Assembly (NCBI GenBank): GCA_022793355.1
Contig: JAAWCR010000160.1
Span: forward strand, 1 to 13,790
Source of the DNA: Lawsonibacter sp.
GTDB taxonomy: Bacteria; Bacillota; Clostridia; Oscillospirales; Oscillospiraceae
DNA: 13,790 bases
Reading direction: 5' to 3'
The position numbers and the translations under genes are program-made. Under the pieces are notes generated by a model that searched no databases, was not told where the DNA came from, and saw nothing but the letters and a program-made list of their open reading frames with translations. This document shows, piece after piece, positions 6,071 through 12,500 of the stretch. Each line of letters begins with the position of its first letter. Position 1 is the stretch's first letter.

Positions 6071-6098
6071 GATGCGTGAGGATACAGGGGGGGTGCTT

Positions 6099-6941
6099 AT
6101 GGCGCACGATTTGATTATTTTAGGCAGCGGCCCGGCAGGGCTGGCGGCGGCGGTAGCGGCCCGGGGCCGGAACAAGAGCATTCTGGTGATTGGAAACCGG
6201 TGGCAGGACAGTCCCTTGGCCAAGGCGGAGCGGGTGGACAATTACCCGGGGCTCCCCGGCCGGACAGGGCTGGCGCTGATGGAGGAGTTTTATCAGCACG
6301 CCGCCAGCGCGGGCGCGGAATTTGTCACCGGACGGGCGATCTCCCTGCTGGCCTGGAACGGCTTTTCGGTTACGGTGGGCAGTCAAGTCTATGGGGGAAA
6401 GGCTCTGATTCTGGCCCCTGGTGTGGTCCGGTTGGCCAAGTACCCGGGGGAGGCGGAGTTTCTGGGCCGGGGGGTGAGCTACTGCGCCACCTGTGACGGA
6501 ATGTTTTACCGCGGCAAGCCGGTGACGGTGGTGGGGCTGGCTCCGGACGCCCCCCATGAGGCCAACTACCTGAGAGGGCTGGGCTGTCAGGTGGTCTATG
6601 TCTCGCCCCACCAGCCGCAGGGACTGGAGGAGGGAATTCCCTATGTGAAGGCCAGCCGGTTGGCGGTGCGTGGGGAGGACGCCGTGACCGCCCTGGAGGC
6701 GGACGGGGCCGCGCTCCCCTGCGCGGGGGTCTTTATCCTGCGCAGGGCGGTGGCCCCTACCGACCTGCTGCCCGACCTGGAGACGGAGGAAGGGGTTGTG
6801 AAGGTGGACCGGCGCATGGCCACCAACTTACCTGGCGTTTTTGCCGCTGGTGACTGCACCGGCGCGCCGCTTCAGGTGTCCAAGGCGGTGGGGGAGGGCC
6901 ACGTGGCCGCTCTGTCCGCCTGCGAGTTTTTAGACCAGTAA
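6099..6941 (+). CDS. Thioredoxin reductase-like flavoprotein without NADPH motifs (possible FFTR)
   Basis: A 280-residue protein of the low-Mr thioredoxin reductase fold, shorter than typical TrxB (~305-320). The FAD-binding Rossmann motif GSGPAG (9-14) is intact, and the redox-active disulfide is C129-A-T-C132 in SYCATCDGMF. The C-terminal FAD motif is present as GVFAAGDCTG (246-255). The NADPH site is degenerate: where TrxB has GGGxSA, this protein reads VVGLAPDAPHEA (144-155), and the HRR-type 2'-phosphate motif is absent (VSPHQPQG, 168-175). This pattern matches flavin-dependent ferredoxin:thioredoxin reductases (FFTR) or the related DDOR group of anaerobes. trxA follows 22 bp downstream and is the likely substrate. 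ATG 6099 has a G-rich site (AGGGGGGGTG) upstream; ATG 6072 has none well placed. Electron donor is inferred, not shown. Confidence 0.85.
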   Translation: MAHDLIILGSGPAGLAAAVAARGRNKSILVIGNRWQDSPLAKAERVDNYPGLPGRTGLALMEEFYQHAASAGAEFVTGRAISLLAWNGFSVTVGSQVYGGKALILAPGVVRLAKYPGEAEFLGRGVSYCATCDGMFYRGKPVTVVGLAPDAPHEANYLRGLGCQVVYVSPHQPQGLEEGIPYVKASRLAVRGEDAVTALEADGAALPCAGVFILRRAVAPTDLLPDLETEEGVVKVDRRMATNLPGVFAAGDCTGAPLQVSKAVGEGHVAALSACEFLDQ

Positions 6942-6963
6942 CGCAAAGGAAAGGAGCATGACA

Positions 6964-7275
6964 ATGGTGCACTTTGATATGGAGACCTTCGACAAGGCGT
7001 TGGAGGAGGGTAAGCTGATGATGGTGGACTTCTGGGCCGAGTGGTGCGGCCCCTGCCAGATGCTGGGCCCTGTGATTGAGAGTCTGGCGGAGGAGTATGA
7101 GGGCAGGGCGGTGGTTGGCAAGGTCAACACGGACGAGGAACAGGAGCTGGCGATCCGCTACCGGGTGATGAATATCCCCACGGTTCTCTTTTTTAAAGAC
7201 GGCAGGGAGATTGAGCGCAGGGTGGGAGTTATGCCCCCCGACGCCTTCGTCCAGATTTTGGAGGAGAATTTATAA
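6964..7275 (+). CDS. trxA: Thioredoxin
   Basis: A 103-residue classical thioredoxin that reduces disulfides in cytosolic proteins. The active site WCGPC is at W27-C31, the cis-proline is P72 in NIPTV, and the buried Asp region VDFWAEW precedes the active site. Length fits the family (~105). Two in-frame ATGs exist, 6958 and 6964. The AAGGAG at 6951-6956 leaves 7 nt before 6964 but only 1 nt before 6958, so 6964 is preferred. The gene is in one operon with the reductase-like flavoprotein just upstream, which is the expected redox partner. Two strong stem-loops follow the stop. Confidence 0.96.
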   Translation: MVHFDMETFDKALEEGKLMMVDFWAEWCGPCQMLGPVIESLAEEYEGRAVVGKVNTDEEQELAIRYRVMNIPTVLFFKDGREIERRVGVMPPDAFVQILEENL

Positions 7276-7276
7276 T

Positions 7277-7319
7277 CAAATAGCTTGAAAAGCAGTTTTG
7301 CTGCTTTTCAAGCTATTTG
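7277..7319 (+). terminator. Perfect 19-bp stem-loop after trxA
   Basis: The arms at 7277-7295 and 7301-7319 are perfectly complementary over 19 bp, with the 5-nt loop TTTTG. The 3' arm contains a CTGCTTTTC stretch, but no U-run follows the stem. It begins one base after the trxA stop. It probably serves as a transcription end or mRNA 3' protecting structure, ahead of the stronger terminator at 7348. Confidence 0.6.
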
Positions 7320-7347
7320 GCGATATAAACAAAAATATCCACGGAAA

Positions 7348-7392
7348 AAGGGCAAGACAAACCGGCATGGTCTGTGCTTGCCCTTCTTTTTT
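7348..7392 (+). terminator. Bidirectional intrinsic terminator between trxA and the diguanylate cyclase
   Basis: AAGGGCAAG (7348-7356) pairs with CTTGCCCTT (7377-7385). Inside, ACA/TGT and ACC/GGT extend the stem with a small mismatch. CTTTTTT follows at 7386-7392. On the - strand the same stem is followed by TTTCC, giving five Ts at its end. It therefore fits termination of both convergent transcripts. Confidence 0.8.
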
Positions 7393-7422
7393 CGGAAATG
7401 CGGCCCCTGGGGACAGGATTTT

Positions 7423-9225
7423 TCAGCGCAGATGGAAGCCGCCTTTTCCGCTGTTTTTCACCAGGTACAGAGCCTCGTCTGCGGCCTGACTTAAGGCCTC
7501 ATAGGTCTGCCCGTGGAACGGGGCGCTGGCCGCGCCCACGCTGACGCTGGCGGGGGTGTCGATGCCCTCAATCCTTAGAGCCCTGACCCGCTCCAGCAGC
7601 TCCTCGCCCTTTTGCTCCGCTGTGGCGCGGCTGTCAGAGCCGGACAGAAAGGCGATAAACTCGTCACCGCCCACCCGGGCCACAATGTCGTCGGTGCGGA
7701 AGGTCTCGGTCAGGATATGACCGATGGCGACGAGAAGCTTGTCACCGGCGGCGTGGCCGTAAGTATCGTTGACCGACTTAAAGTCGTCCAGGTCCAGCAT
7801 GAACAGGATGCCCCGGGAGATCTGCTCCAGCCGGGCGTTGATCAGCTTGACGCCGGCGCGGTTATACAGGCCGGTGAGGGGATCCTGCTGGGCCTGCTTG
7901 CGCAGCTCCTGCTCTCGGTCAATCTGCATGCTGATATCCGTCAGAGTTCCAATCAGGCGGACGGACTGTCCGTCCGGGGAGAGAATCGCCTTGTATTGGC
8001 TGCGATACCAGTTGTACTCTCCATCCCGCTTTTTCATGCGGATGCGGTCGTGCTCAATCTGGTTGGCTGCCATGGACAGAGCGCCTCGGAGGATCCGCTG
8101 CACATTGTCCAAATCGTCCGGATGAAAGACGGGGAACTCCGCTTGGGCGGTGGTGATTCCCTCCAGGCGAATGCTGTCCAGCGCCAAGGTATCCAGGGCG
8201 TTGGAGGTGAATTCCAGGCTGTCATCCTCGCAGTTGTATTCGAAAAGAAGGGTGTCTTTAAACTCGGACAGGGCGTTGTAACGCAGCTGTTCCTCCAGCA
8301 GTCTGGCCCGCTGCCGCCAGGTGAGGACGCCTAAAACGGCGCACACCACCAGGCTTGCCAGCATGATTGCGGTCTGCATGACAAAGCTCCGCTCAACCTG
8401 TACGTTGGGAGACTGGGAAAACTGCACTATTCGCCAGCCATTATAACCCACTGTCGCCCAGGCCACATAAAAGCGGCCCTCCGGCGGGTCGTAGAAGAAA
8501 GAGCCGGATTCACGCGCCTGATAGAGCGTGATGAATTCCTGCCTTTCTCGGGCAGTGATGCCGTTCTCAACGCCCAGATCCCCAAGGTCCATCTGTTCGC
8601 TCTCCGGCTGACTGCCAAAGACGACGCGGCCGTCTGCCCCGGCGATGACGCTGTGGACATTGTGGAAGAAGGTGGAATGCGTGCCCTGGCGGAGAATCTG
8701 TTCGGCGTTGACCTTCGCCACCAGCACACCTGCCACCTGTCCGTTCCACTTCACTGGATGGACCGCGGTCACGCTGTAGTTTTCCCACTCGGGGGCGGGG
8801 ATTAGTCCGCTGACCGCAGCCTCTCCCGACAGGACCCGGTCCGTCAGCTCCGGCGCGCTCCCGGCCCAGGGAGCGGCGCCCAGCTCCTCACGGTCCAGAT
8901 AGCTCAGGTCCATGCGGTCGTCCACCAGGTTAAAGCCGTCCACCATGGGGGTGACCCAGCTCTTTTCCGGGGGATGGCCGTCCTTCTGAATGAGCAGATT
9001 GGTATTTTTCAGGGCGGTTTCCGCATAGTGGAGCAGATATCCCGCCCCGTCTCCGGCCTCTACCGTGTGGGCGGTCAGGCTTTCGGTCAGCATCCGGTCC
9101 AGCTCCTGCTCCAAGGTATGGCCGCGAATGAGCAGCATGCCCAGCACCAGGACCAACAGGACCACGACACAGCCGATAAACAGGATGGTCATCCGGGACC
9201 GATTTTGTTTTGCGGGTGCAGCCAT
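7423..9225 (-). CDS. Membrane-bound diguanylate cyclase with Cache-like sensor and PAS-like domain
   Basis: A 600-residue signalling enzyme expected to make cyclic di-GMP from two GTP. TM1 is at about 12-33 and TM2 at about 282-303; the ~250 residues between form an extracytoplasmic Cache-like sensor. A PAS_3-like domain covers about 320-435 (HPDD at 368-371; WYRSQYKAILSPDGQ; LIGTLTDIS), followed by a short helix EQELRKQAQQDPLTGLYNR into the GGDEF domain (about 447-598). The active-site motif GGDEF is intact (519-523), and the product-inhibition site RxxD is present (R510-T-D-D513), as is DLDDFKSVNDTYGH (478-491). No EAL domain is present. ATG at 9225 has GGGAGGGAG upstream. The gene is - strand, converging on trxA, and has its own promoter behind murC. 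The ligand is not predictable from sequence alone. Confidence 0.93.
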   Translation of the reverse strand: MAAPAKQNRSRMTILFIGCVVVLLVLVLGMLLIRGHTLEQELDRMLTESLTAHTVEAGDGAGYLLHYAETALKNTNLLIQKDGHPPEKSWVTPMVDGFNLVDDRMDLSYLDREELGAAPWAGSAPELTDRVLSGEAAVSGLIPAPEWENYSVTAVHPVKWNGQVAGVLVAKVNAEQILRQGTHSTFFHNVHSVIAGADGRVVFGSQPESEQMDLGDLGVENGITARERQEFITLYQARESGSFFYDPPEGRFYVAWATVGYNGWRIVQFSQSPNVQVERSFVMQTAIMLASLVVCAVLGVLTWRQRARLLEEQLRYNALSEFKDTLLFEYNCEDDSLEFTSNALDTLALDSIRLEGITTAQAEFPVFHPDDLDNVQRILRGALSMAANQIEHDRIRMKKRDGEYNWYRSQYKAILSPDGQSVRLIGTLTDISMQIDREQELRKQAQQDPLTGLYNRAGVKLINARLEQISRGILFMLDLDDFKSVNDTYGHAAGDKLLVAIGHILTETFRTDDIVARVGGDEFIAFLSGSDSRATAEQKGEELLERVRALRIEGIDTPASVSVGAASAPFHGQTYEALSQAADEALYLVKNSGKGGFHLR

Positions 9226-9266
9226 GGCGCTCCCTCCCAGCTAAGGCGGCGTGATTTTTTAAAATG

Positions 9267-9295
9267 ATTGTACCACTGCGGATACATTTTGTAAA
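9267..9295 (-). promoter_or_regulatory. Promoter of the diguanylate cyclase gene
   Basis: Read on the - strand: -35 TTTACA (9290-9295, 5 of 6 matches), 17-bp spacer, -10 TACAAT (9267-9272, 5 of 6). It lies in the 96-bp AT-rich gap after murC. The leader would be about 35 nt, so the gene is likely transcribed independently of murC. Confidence 0.7.
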
Positions 9296-9321
9296 TATAT
9301 TTGAAGAAAAAAACTTAAAAT

Positions 9322-10692
9322 CTAACCCATGCCCACCAGGGCCTCGCCGGCCAGATAGATGTCGCCCGCTCCCACGGTGAGAATCAGATCCCCGGGCCGG
9401 GCGAGCTGCGCCAGGCAGGCGGTCACCTCCTCCAGCGTGGCGCGGCAGACCGCCCCGGGAATCCGTTCCGCCAGGGCCTGCGAGGATACTCCCAGCGTGT
9501 CCGTCTCCCGGGCGGCGTAGATCTCCGCCACCACCGCCGCATCAGCCAGCTGCAGCACTTGCGCGAAGTCGTCGAAGAAGGCGGCGGTGCGGGTATAGGT
9601 GTGGGGCTGGAAGGCGCACACCACCCGGCGGTAGCCCAGGGTTTTCGCCATAGTGAGCAGAGCCCGCAGCTCGTCGGGGTGGTGGGCGTAGTCGTCGTAG
9701 ACATCGGCACCGTGGTACGTCCCCTTTTTCTCAAAGCGCCGGCCCGCTCCGGTAAACTGTGCCAGGCCTCGGGCCATATCCGCCGGGTCCACGCCCAGGC
9801 AGTAGGCAGCGGCGCAGGCGGCCAGGGCGTTGGAGAGGTTATGCACCCCCGGGACGGCCAGGTTAATGCGGACAGGGACCTCTCCCTTGACCCACAGGCC
9901 GAAGGACGCGCAACCCCCGTTCCAGGTGAGGCCGGCGGCGTGGACATCCCCTCGCTCCAGGCCGAAGGTGAGAACGGGACGATCCAGCTCGGCCAGAGCG
10001 TCCATAGCTCCGGGGTCGTCCTGGTTGACCACCACCCAGCCCTCCGCCGGAACCAGCTCGGCAAAGTGGCGGAAGGAGCGCTTGATGTCGTCCAGGTCCT
10101 TGAAAAAGTCCAGATGGTCGGGCTCCACATTGAGAATCACCGCCGTTGTGGGGGCGAAAGAGAGAAAGGAATTGCAATACTCACAGGCTTCAGCGATGAT
10201 GGTATTCCCGTGTCCTACCCGATGGCCTGCCCCCAGAATGGGAAGGCTGCCCCCGATCATCACCGAGGGGTCCCGTCCGGCGGCCAGAAAGATGTGGGTG
10301 CACATGGAGGAGGTGGTGGTCTTGCCGTGGGTGCCCGCCACACACAGAGCGTTTTGGTAGTGGCGCATGAGGGCCCCCCAGGCCTGTGCCCGCTCAAAGA
10401 CGGGAATGCCCGCAGCCAGGGCGGCGGCAATCTCCGGGTTGTCATTGTGGACGGCGGCGGTACGAATGACGCACCCCGCACCCTCTACGTTTTGGGGCAG
10501 ATGGCCGATGGTCACTGGAATGCCCAGGGAGCGCAGATGGGCCGCCGTTCCGCTCTCCCGCATGTCGGAGCCGGTAATTTCCACGCCCTTCCCCTTTAAA
10601 ACCTCAGCCAGAGGGGCCATGGATACCCCACCTATCCCGACCAGATGGGCTCGAGCGCCCGGCTTGATGTAATCTTCCACGTTCCGATTCAT
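9322..10692 (-). CDS. murC: UDP-N-acetylmuramate--L-alanine ligase MurC
   Basis: MurC adds L-alanine to UDP-MurNAc with ATP, the first step of the peptidoglycan stem peptide, in the cytoplasm. The 456-residue length is normal. The N-terminal UDP-binding Rossmann motif is HLVGIGGVSM (16-25). The Mur ligase P-loop is GTHGKTTT (120-127). Central-domain signatures EACEYCNSF and NVEPDHLDFF follow, and the C-terminal domain has GAGRRFEKKG, DDYAHHPDEL and FQPHTYTRT. The ATG at 10692 has AGAGGTG upstream with a 7-nt spacer. It stands alone between rsmI and the diguanylate cyclase gene rather than in a dcw cluster. No ddl or other mur gene adjoins. A promoter candidate with a spacer palindrome lies just upstream. 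Confidence 0.97.
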   Translation of the reverse strand: MNRNVEDYIKPGARAHLVGIGGVSMAPLAEVLKGKGVEITGSDMRESGTAAHLRSLGIPVTIGHLPQNVEGAGCVIRTAAVHNDNPEIAAALAAGIPVFERAQAWGALMRHYQNALCVAGTHGKTTTSSMCTHIFLAAGRDPSVMIGGSLPILGAGHRVGHGNTIIAEACEYCNSFLSFAPTTAVILNVEPDHLDFFKDLDDIKRSFRHFAELVPAEGWVVVNQDDPGAMDALAELDRPVLTFGLERGDVHAAGLTWNGGCASFGLWVKGEVPVRINLAVPGVHNLSNALAACAAAYCLGVDPADMARGLAQFTGAGRRFEKKGTYHGADVYDDYAHHPDELRALLTMAKTLGYRRVVCAFQPHTYTRTAAFFDDFAQVLQLADAAVVAEIYAARETDTLGVSSQALAERIPGAVCRATLEEVTACLAQLARPGDLILTVGAGDIYLAGEALVGMG

Positions 10693-10726
10693 TGGACAGC
10701 ACCTCTTTTATATGGTTTCTCTTTCT

Positions 10727-10757
10727 ATTCTATCCATTTTTTGAAAAATGGGTGCAA
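10727..10757 (-). promoter_or_regulatory. Candidate murC promoter with palindrome in a 19-bp spacer
   Basis: On the - strand, -35-like TTGCAC (10752-10757, 3 of 6) and -10-like TAGAAT (10727-10732, 5 of 6) are 19 bp apart. Eighteen of these 19 bp form a palindrome, CCATTTTT (10734-10741 on +), TG, AAAAATGG (10744-10751). A long spacer filled by a dyad is the layout of MerR-family regulated promoters. Alternatively, the palindrome could be a weak hairpin ending rsmI transcription. Confidence 0.4.
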
Positions 10758-10821
10758 ATTTTACTGGTATGCGGAGAGAGAATTTGTCCCGCCCGGACGG
10801 CGGATGCGGTAGACCGAGGCC

Positions 10822-11652
10822 CTATGAGTTTACCGCCAGATCATAGAGCTGGTTGCGGGACAGGTTCAGCTCCTTGGCTGCACGCTTTACTGCATCCCGG
10901 AGGGACGCGCCCTCCTCCCGGAGCTTGTCCACCAGAAGCAGGCCGTCCTCCAGCGTAGCCGTGGCTTCCGCCTCGGGCTCGGTCCCCCGGACCACCAGCA
11001 CAAATTCGCCCTTGGGGGTGTTCTCCTGATACCAGGCGGCGGCCTCCCCCAGGGTGGTGCGCATGACCTCCTCGTGGAGCTTGGTCAGCTCCCGGCACAG
11101 AGAGACCGGCCGTTGGGGGCCGAAGGCGGCGGCCAGGTCCTGGAGAGTGGCGGTCAGCTTGTGGGGGGCCTCGTAGAAAATCATGGTCCGGGTCTCGCCC
11201 CGAAGGGAATCCAGGTGGGAGCGGCGGTTTTTCTTGTTCATCGCCAAAAAGCCCTCAAAGGTAAAGCGGCCGGTGGGCTGTCCGGAGACGGCCAGGGCGG
11301 TGACCAGGGCGCAGGGGCCGGGAAGGACACAGACGGGAATCTGTTCCCGGACGCACCGGGCCACCAGCTCCTCCCCGGGGTCAGAGACGGCGGGGGTTCC
11401 CGCGTCGGTGACCAGGGCGCAGCTCTCGCCGGCCAGCAGACGGTTGACGACAGCCTGTCCGCCGGCATCCGTGTTGTGCCGGTGGTAGGTCACCATGGGC
11501 TTTTTCAGCCCCAGGTGGTTGAGCAGCTTTACCGATACCCGGGTGTCCTCGGCGGCGATGAAATCCGCCAGTGCCAGGGTGTCCGCCGCCCGCTTGGAGA
11601 TGTCTCCCAGGTTTCCTATGGGTGTGGGGACCAGATAGAGCGTTCCGGCCAT
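10822..11652 (-). CDS. rsmI: 16S rRNA (cytidine(1402)-2'-O)-methyltransferase RsmI
   Basis: A 276-residue SAM-dependent methyltransferase of the tetrapyrrole methylase fold that 2'-O-methylates C1402 in the decoding centre of 16S rRNA. Motifs include LYLVPTPIGNLGDIS (5-19), AAEDTR (33-38), the SAM-binding LVTDAGTPAVSDPG (80-93) and LPGPCALVTAL (110-120). The C-terminal helical domain (SLRDAVKRAAKELNLSRNQLYDLAV) is present. Length is typical. ATG at 11652 has GGAGGGGTGA upstream. It is transcribed divergently from the trmN6-like gene; in B. subtilis the related yabB and yabC lie in the same direction. A 130-bp gap separates it from murC downstream. Confidence 0.97.
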   Translation of the reverse strand: MAGTLYLVPTPIGNLGDISKRAADTLALADFIAAEDTRVSVKLLNHLGLKKPMVTYHRHNTDAGGQAVVNRLLAGESCALVTDAGTPAVSDPGEELVARCVREQIPVCVLPGPCALVTALAVSGQPTGRFTFEGFLAMNKKNRRSHLDSLRGETRTMIFYEAPHKLTATLQDLAAAFGPQRPVSLCRELTKLHEEVMRTTLGEAAAWYQENTPKGEFVLVVRGTEPEAEATATLEDGLLLVDKLREEGASLRDAVKRAAKELNLSRNQLYDLAVNS

Positions 11653-11683
11653 ACTGTCACCCCTCCAAATTTAATACCAAAAT

Positions 11684-11692
11684 ATTATAGCA
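11684..11692 (-). promoter_or_regulatory. Extended -10 promoter of rsmI
   Basis: On the - strand the sequence reads TGCTATAAT: a perfect -10 box TATAAT (11684-11689) with the TGn extension. The -35 region is poor, as often seen with extended -10 promoters. An inverted pair ATACCA (11674-11679) and TGGTAT (11708-11713) flanks the box and might be an operator. Confidence 0.55.
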
Positions 11693-11824
11693 CAGATGGA
11701 AAATTTATGGTATCCTTTTTGAAAATAATGTATGAAAATGCGCAGAATTCACCGGCGCGGTTTGAACGTAGAGCCGGGACCGGCGGCATGGAATGGCCGT
11801 TTGCGCAGGAAAGGCGGCTGCGGT

Positions 11825-12445
11825 ATGAGAAAAACAGAATATCTGGGTCCCTACGCCTTATCCTGGCCTGAGGGCGTTTTTCCCCTGGGGGGCGACGCCC
11901 TGGCGCTGGGGGAATTCGCCTCGGTCAGGCCGGGCTGGCGGGTGTGCGACCTGGGAACGGGCAGCGGAGTCCTGCTCCTGCTGCTAGCCCGGCGGGCGGA
12001 GGGGCTGGCCCTCACCGGGGTGGAAATCGACCCCCTGTCCGCCCGAACCGCCCGGGAAAACCTGGAGGCCAACGGTCTGGCCGGCGAGGTGCTTTGCACC
12101 GATCTGCGGACCGACGCTCTCCCCGCAGGGAGGTTCGACCTGGCCGTGTCCAACCCGCCCTACTTCCCTGTGGGCAGCGGGAGGAGCGGCGGCCCCGCCC
12201 GGAGCGAGGAACGCTGCGTCTTGGCAGAGCTATGCGCTGCCGCCGGGCGGCTGGTGAAAAACGGGGGGCGTTTCGCCCTGTGCCACCGCCCGGAGCGGCT
12301 GGTGGACGTCCTGTGCGCCCTCCGGGACAACAACCTGGAGCCCAAACGCCTGAAACTGGCCGCCCACGGGCCGGAGTATCCTCCCTCCCTCCTGCTGGTG
12401 GAGGCGGTAAAACAGGGGAAGCCGGGGGTGAAAATTGAACAGTAG
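11825..12445 (+). CDS. tRNA1(Val) (adenine(37)-N6)-methyltransferase-like protein (TrmN6/YfiC/YabB)
   Basis: A 206-residue class I SAM methyltransferase. Motif I is VCDLGTGSGVLLLLLA (40-55), the SAM ribose-binding acidic motif is GVEIDPLSA (65-73), and the N6-adenine catalytic motif NPPY is at 110-113, followed by the family-typical FxVGSG. The N-terminal GYALSWPEGVFPLG-like block (here GPYALSWPEGVFPLGGDALAL, from residue 8) is also characteristic, where TrmN6 homologues read QxxxGFRFSxDA/LL. The likely substrate is A37 of a tRNA, but exact specificity is inferred. ATG 11825 follows AGGAAAGG with a 10-nt spacer; in-frame ATGs at 11732 and 11738 have no ribosome site. The protein is shorter than B. 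subtilis YabB (~247), ending soon after LVEAVKQGKPG. The TAG stop forms the first bases of a hairpin. Confidence 0.87.
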   Translation: MRKTEYLGPYALSWPEGVFPLGGDALALGEFASVRPGWRVCDLGTGSGVLLLLLARRAEGLALTGVEIDPLSARTARENLEANGLAGEVLCTDLRTDALPAGRFDLAVSNPPYFPVGSGRSGGPARSEERCVLAELCAAAGRLVKNGGRFALCHRPERLVDVLCALRDNNLEPKRLKLAAHGPEYPPSLLLVEAVKQGKPGVKIEQ

Positions 12446-12467
12446 GGGCGGATAATATCCGCCCCTA
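12443..12467. repeat. Extragenic hairpin starting at the trmN6-like stop codon
   Basis: TAGGGGCGGAT (12443-12453) pairs perfectly with ATCCGCCCCTA (12457-12467) around AAT. The first three bases are the stop codon itself. The design matches the hairpin at the CPBP stop (4007-4035) and the palindrome at the rimI stop (4538-4547). It probably belongs to a dispersed repeat family and may also stabilise or end the transcript. Confidence 0.65.
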
Positions 12468-12474
12468 TGTATTA

Positions 12475-12500
12475 AAAAGAGGGCCTAAAGGCCCTCTTTT
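12475..12500. terminator. Bidirectional terminator between trmN6-like gene and obg
   Basis: AAAAGAGGGCC (12475-12485) pairs perfectly with GGCCCTCTTTT (12490-12500) around TAAA. On the - strand the GC stem is followed by TTTTTAAT, ending obg transcription directly after its stop. On the + strand it is followed by TTTTC and can end the methyltransferase transcript. It touches the obg stop codon (12500-12502). Confidence 0.85.

Noticed and set aside
7285..7494. Two short + strand open frames after trxA
   Set aside because: They consist of terminator stem-loops and antisense of the cyclase 3' end.
9559..10599. Long + strand open frame opposite murC, and similar frames opposite rsmI (11074-11871) and the cyclase (7612-8334)
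   Set aside because: These are antisense shadows of clear, motif-bearing genes in high-GC DNA.
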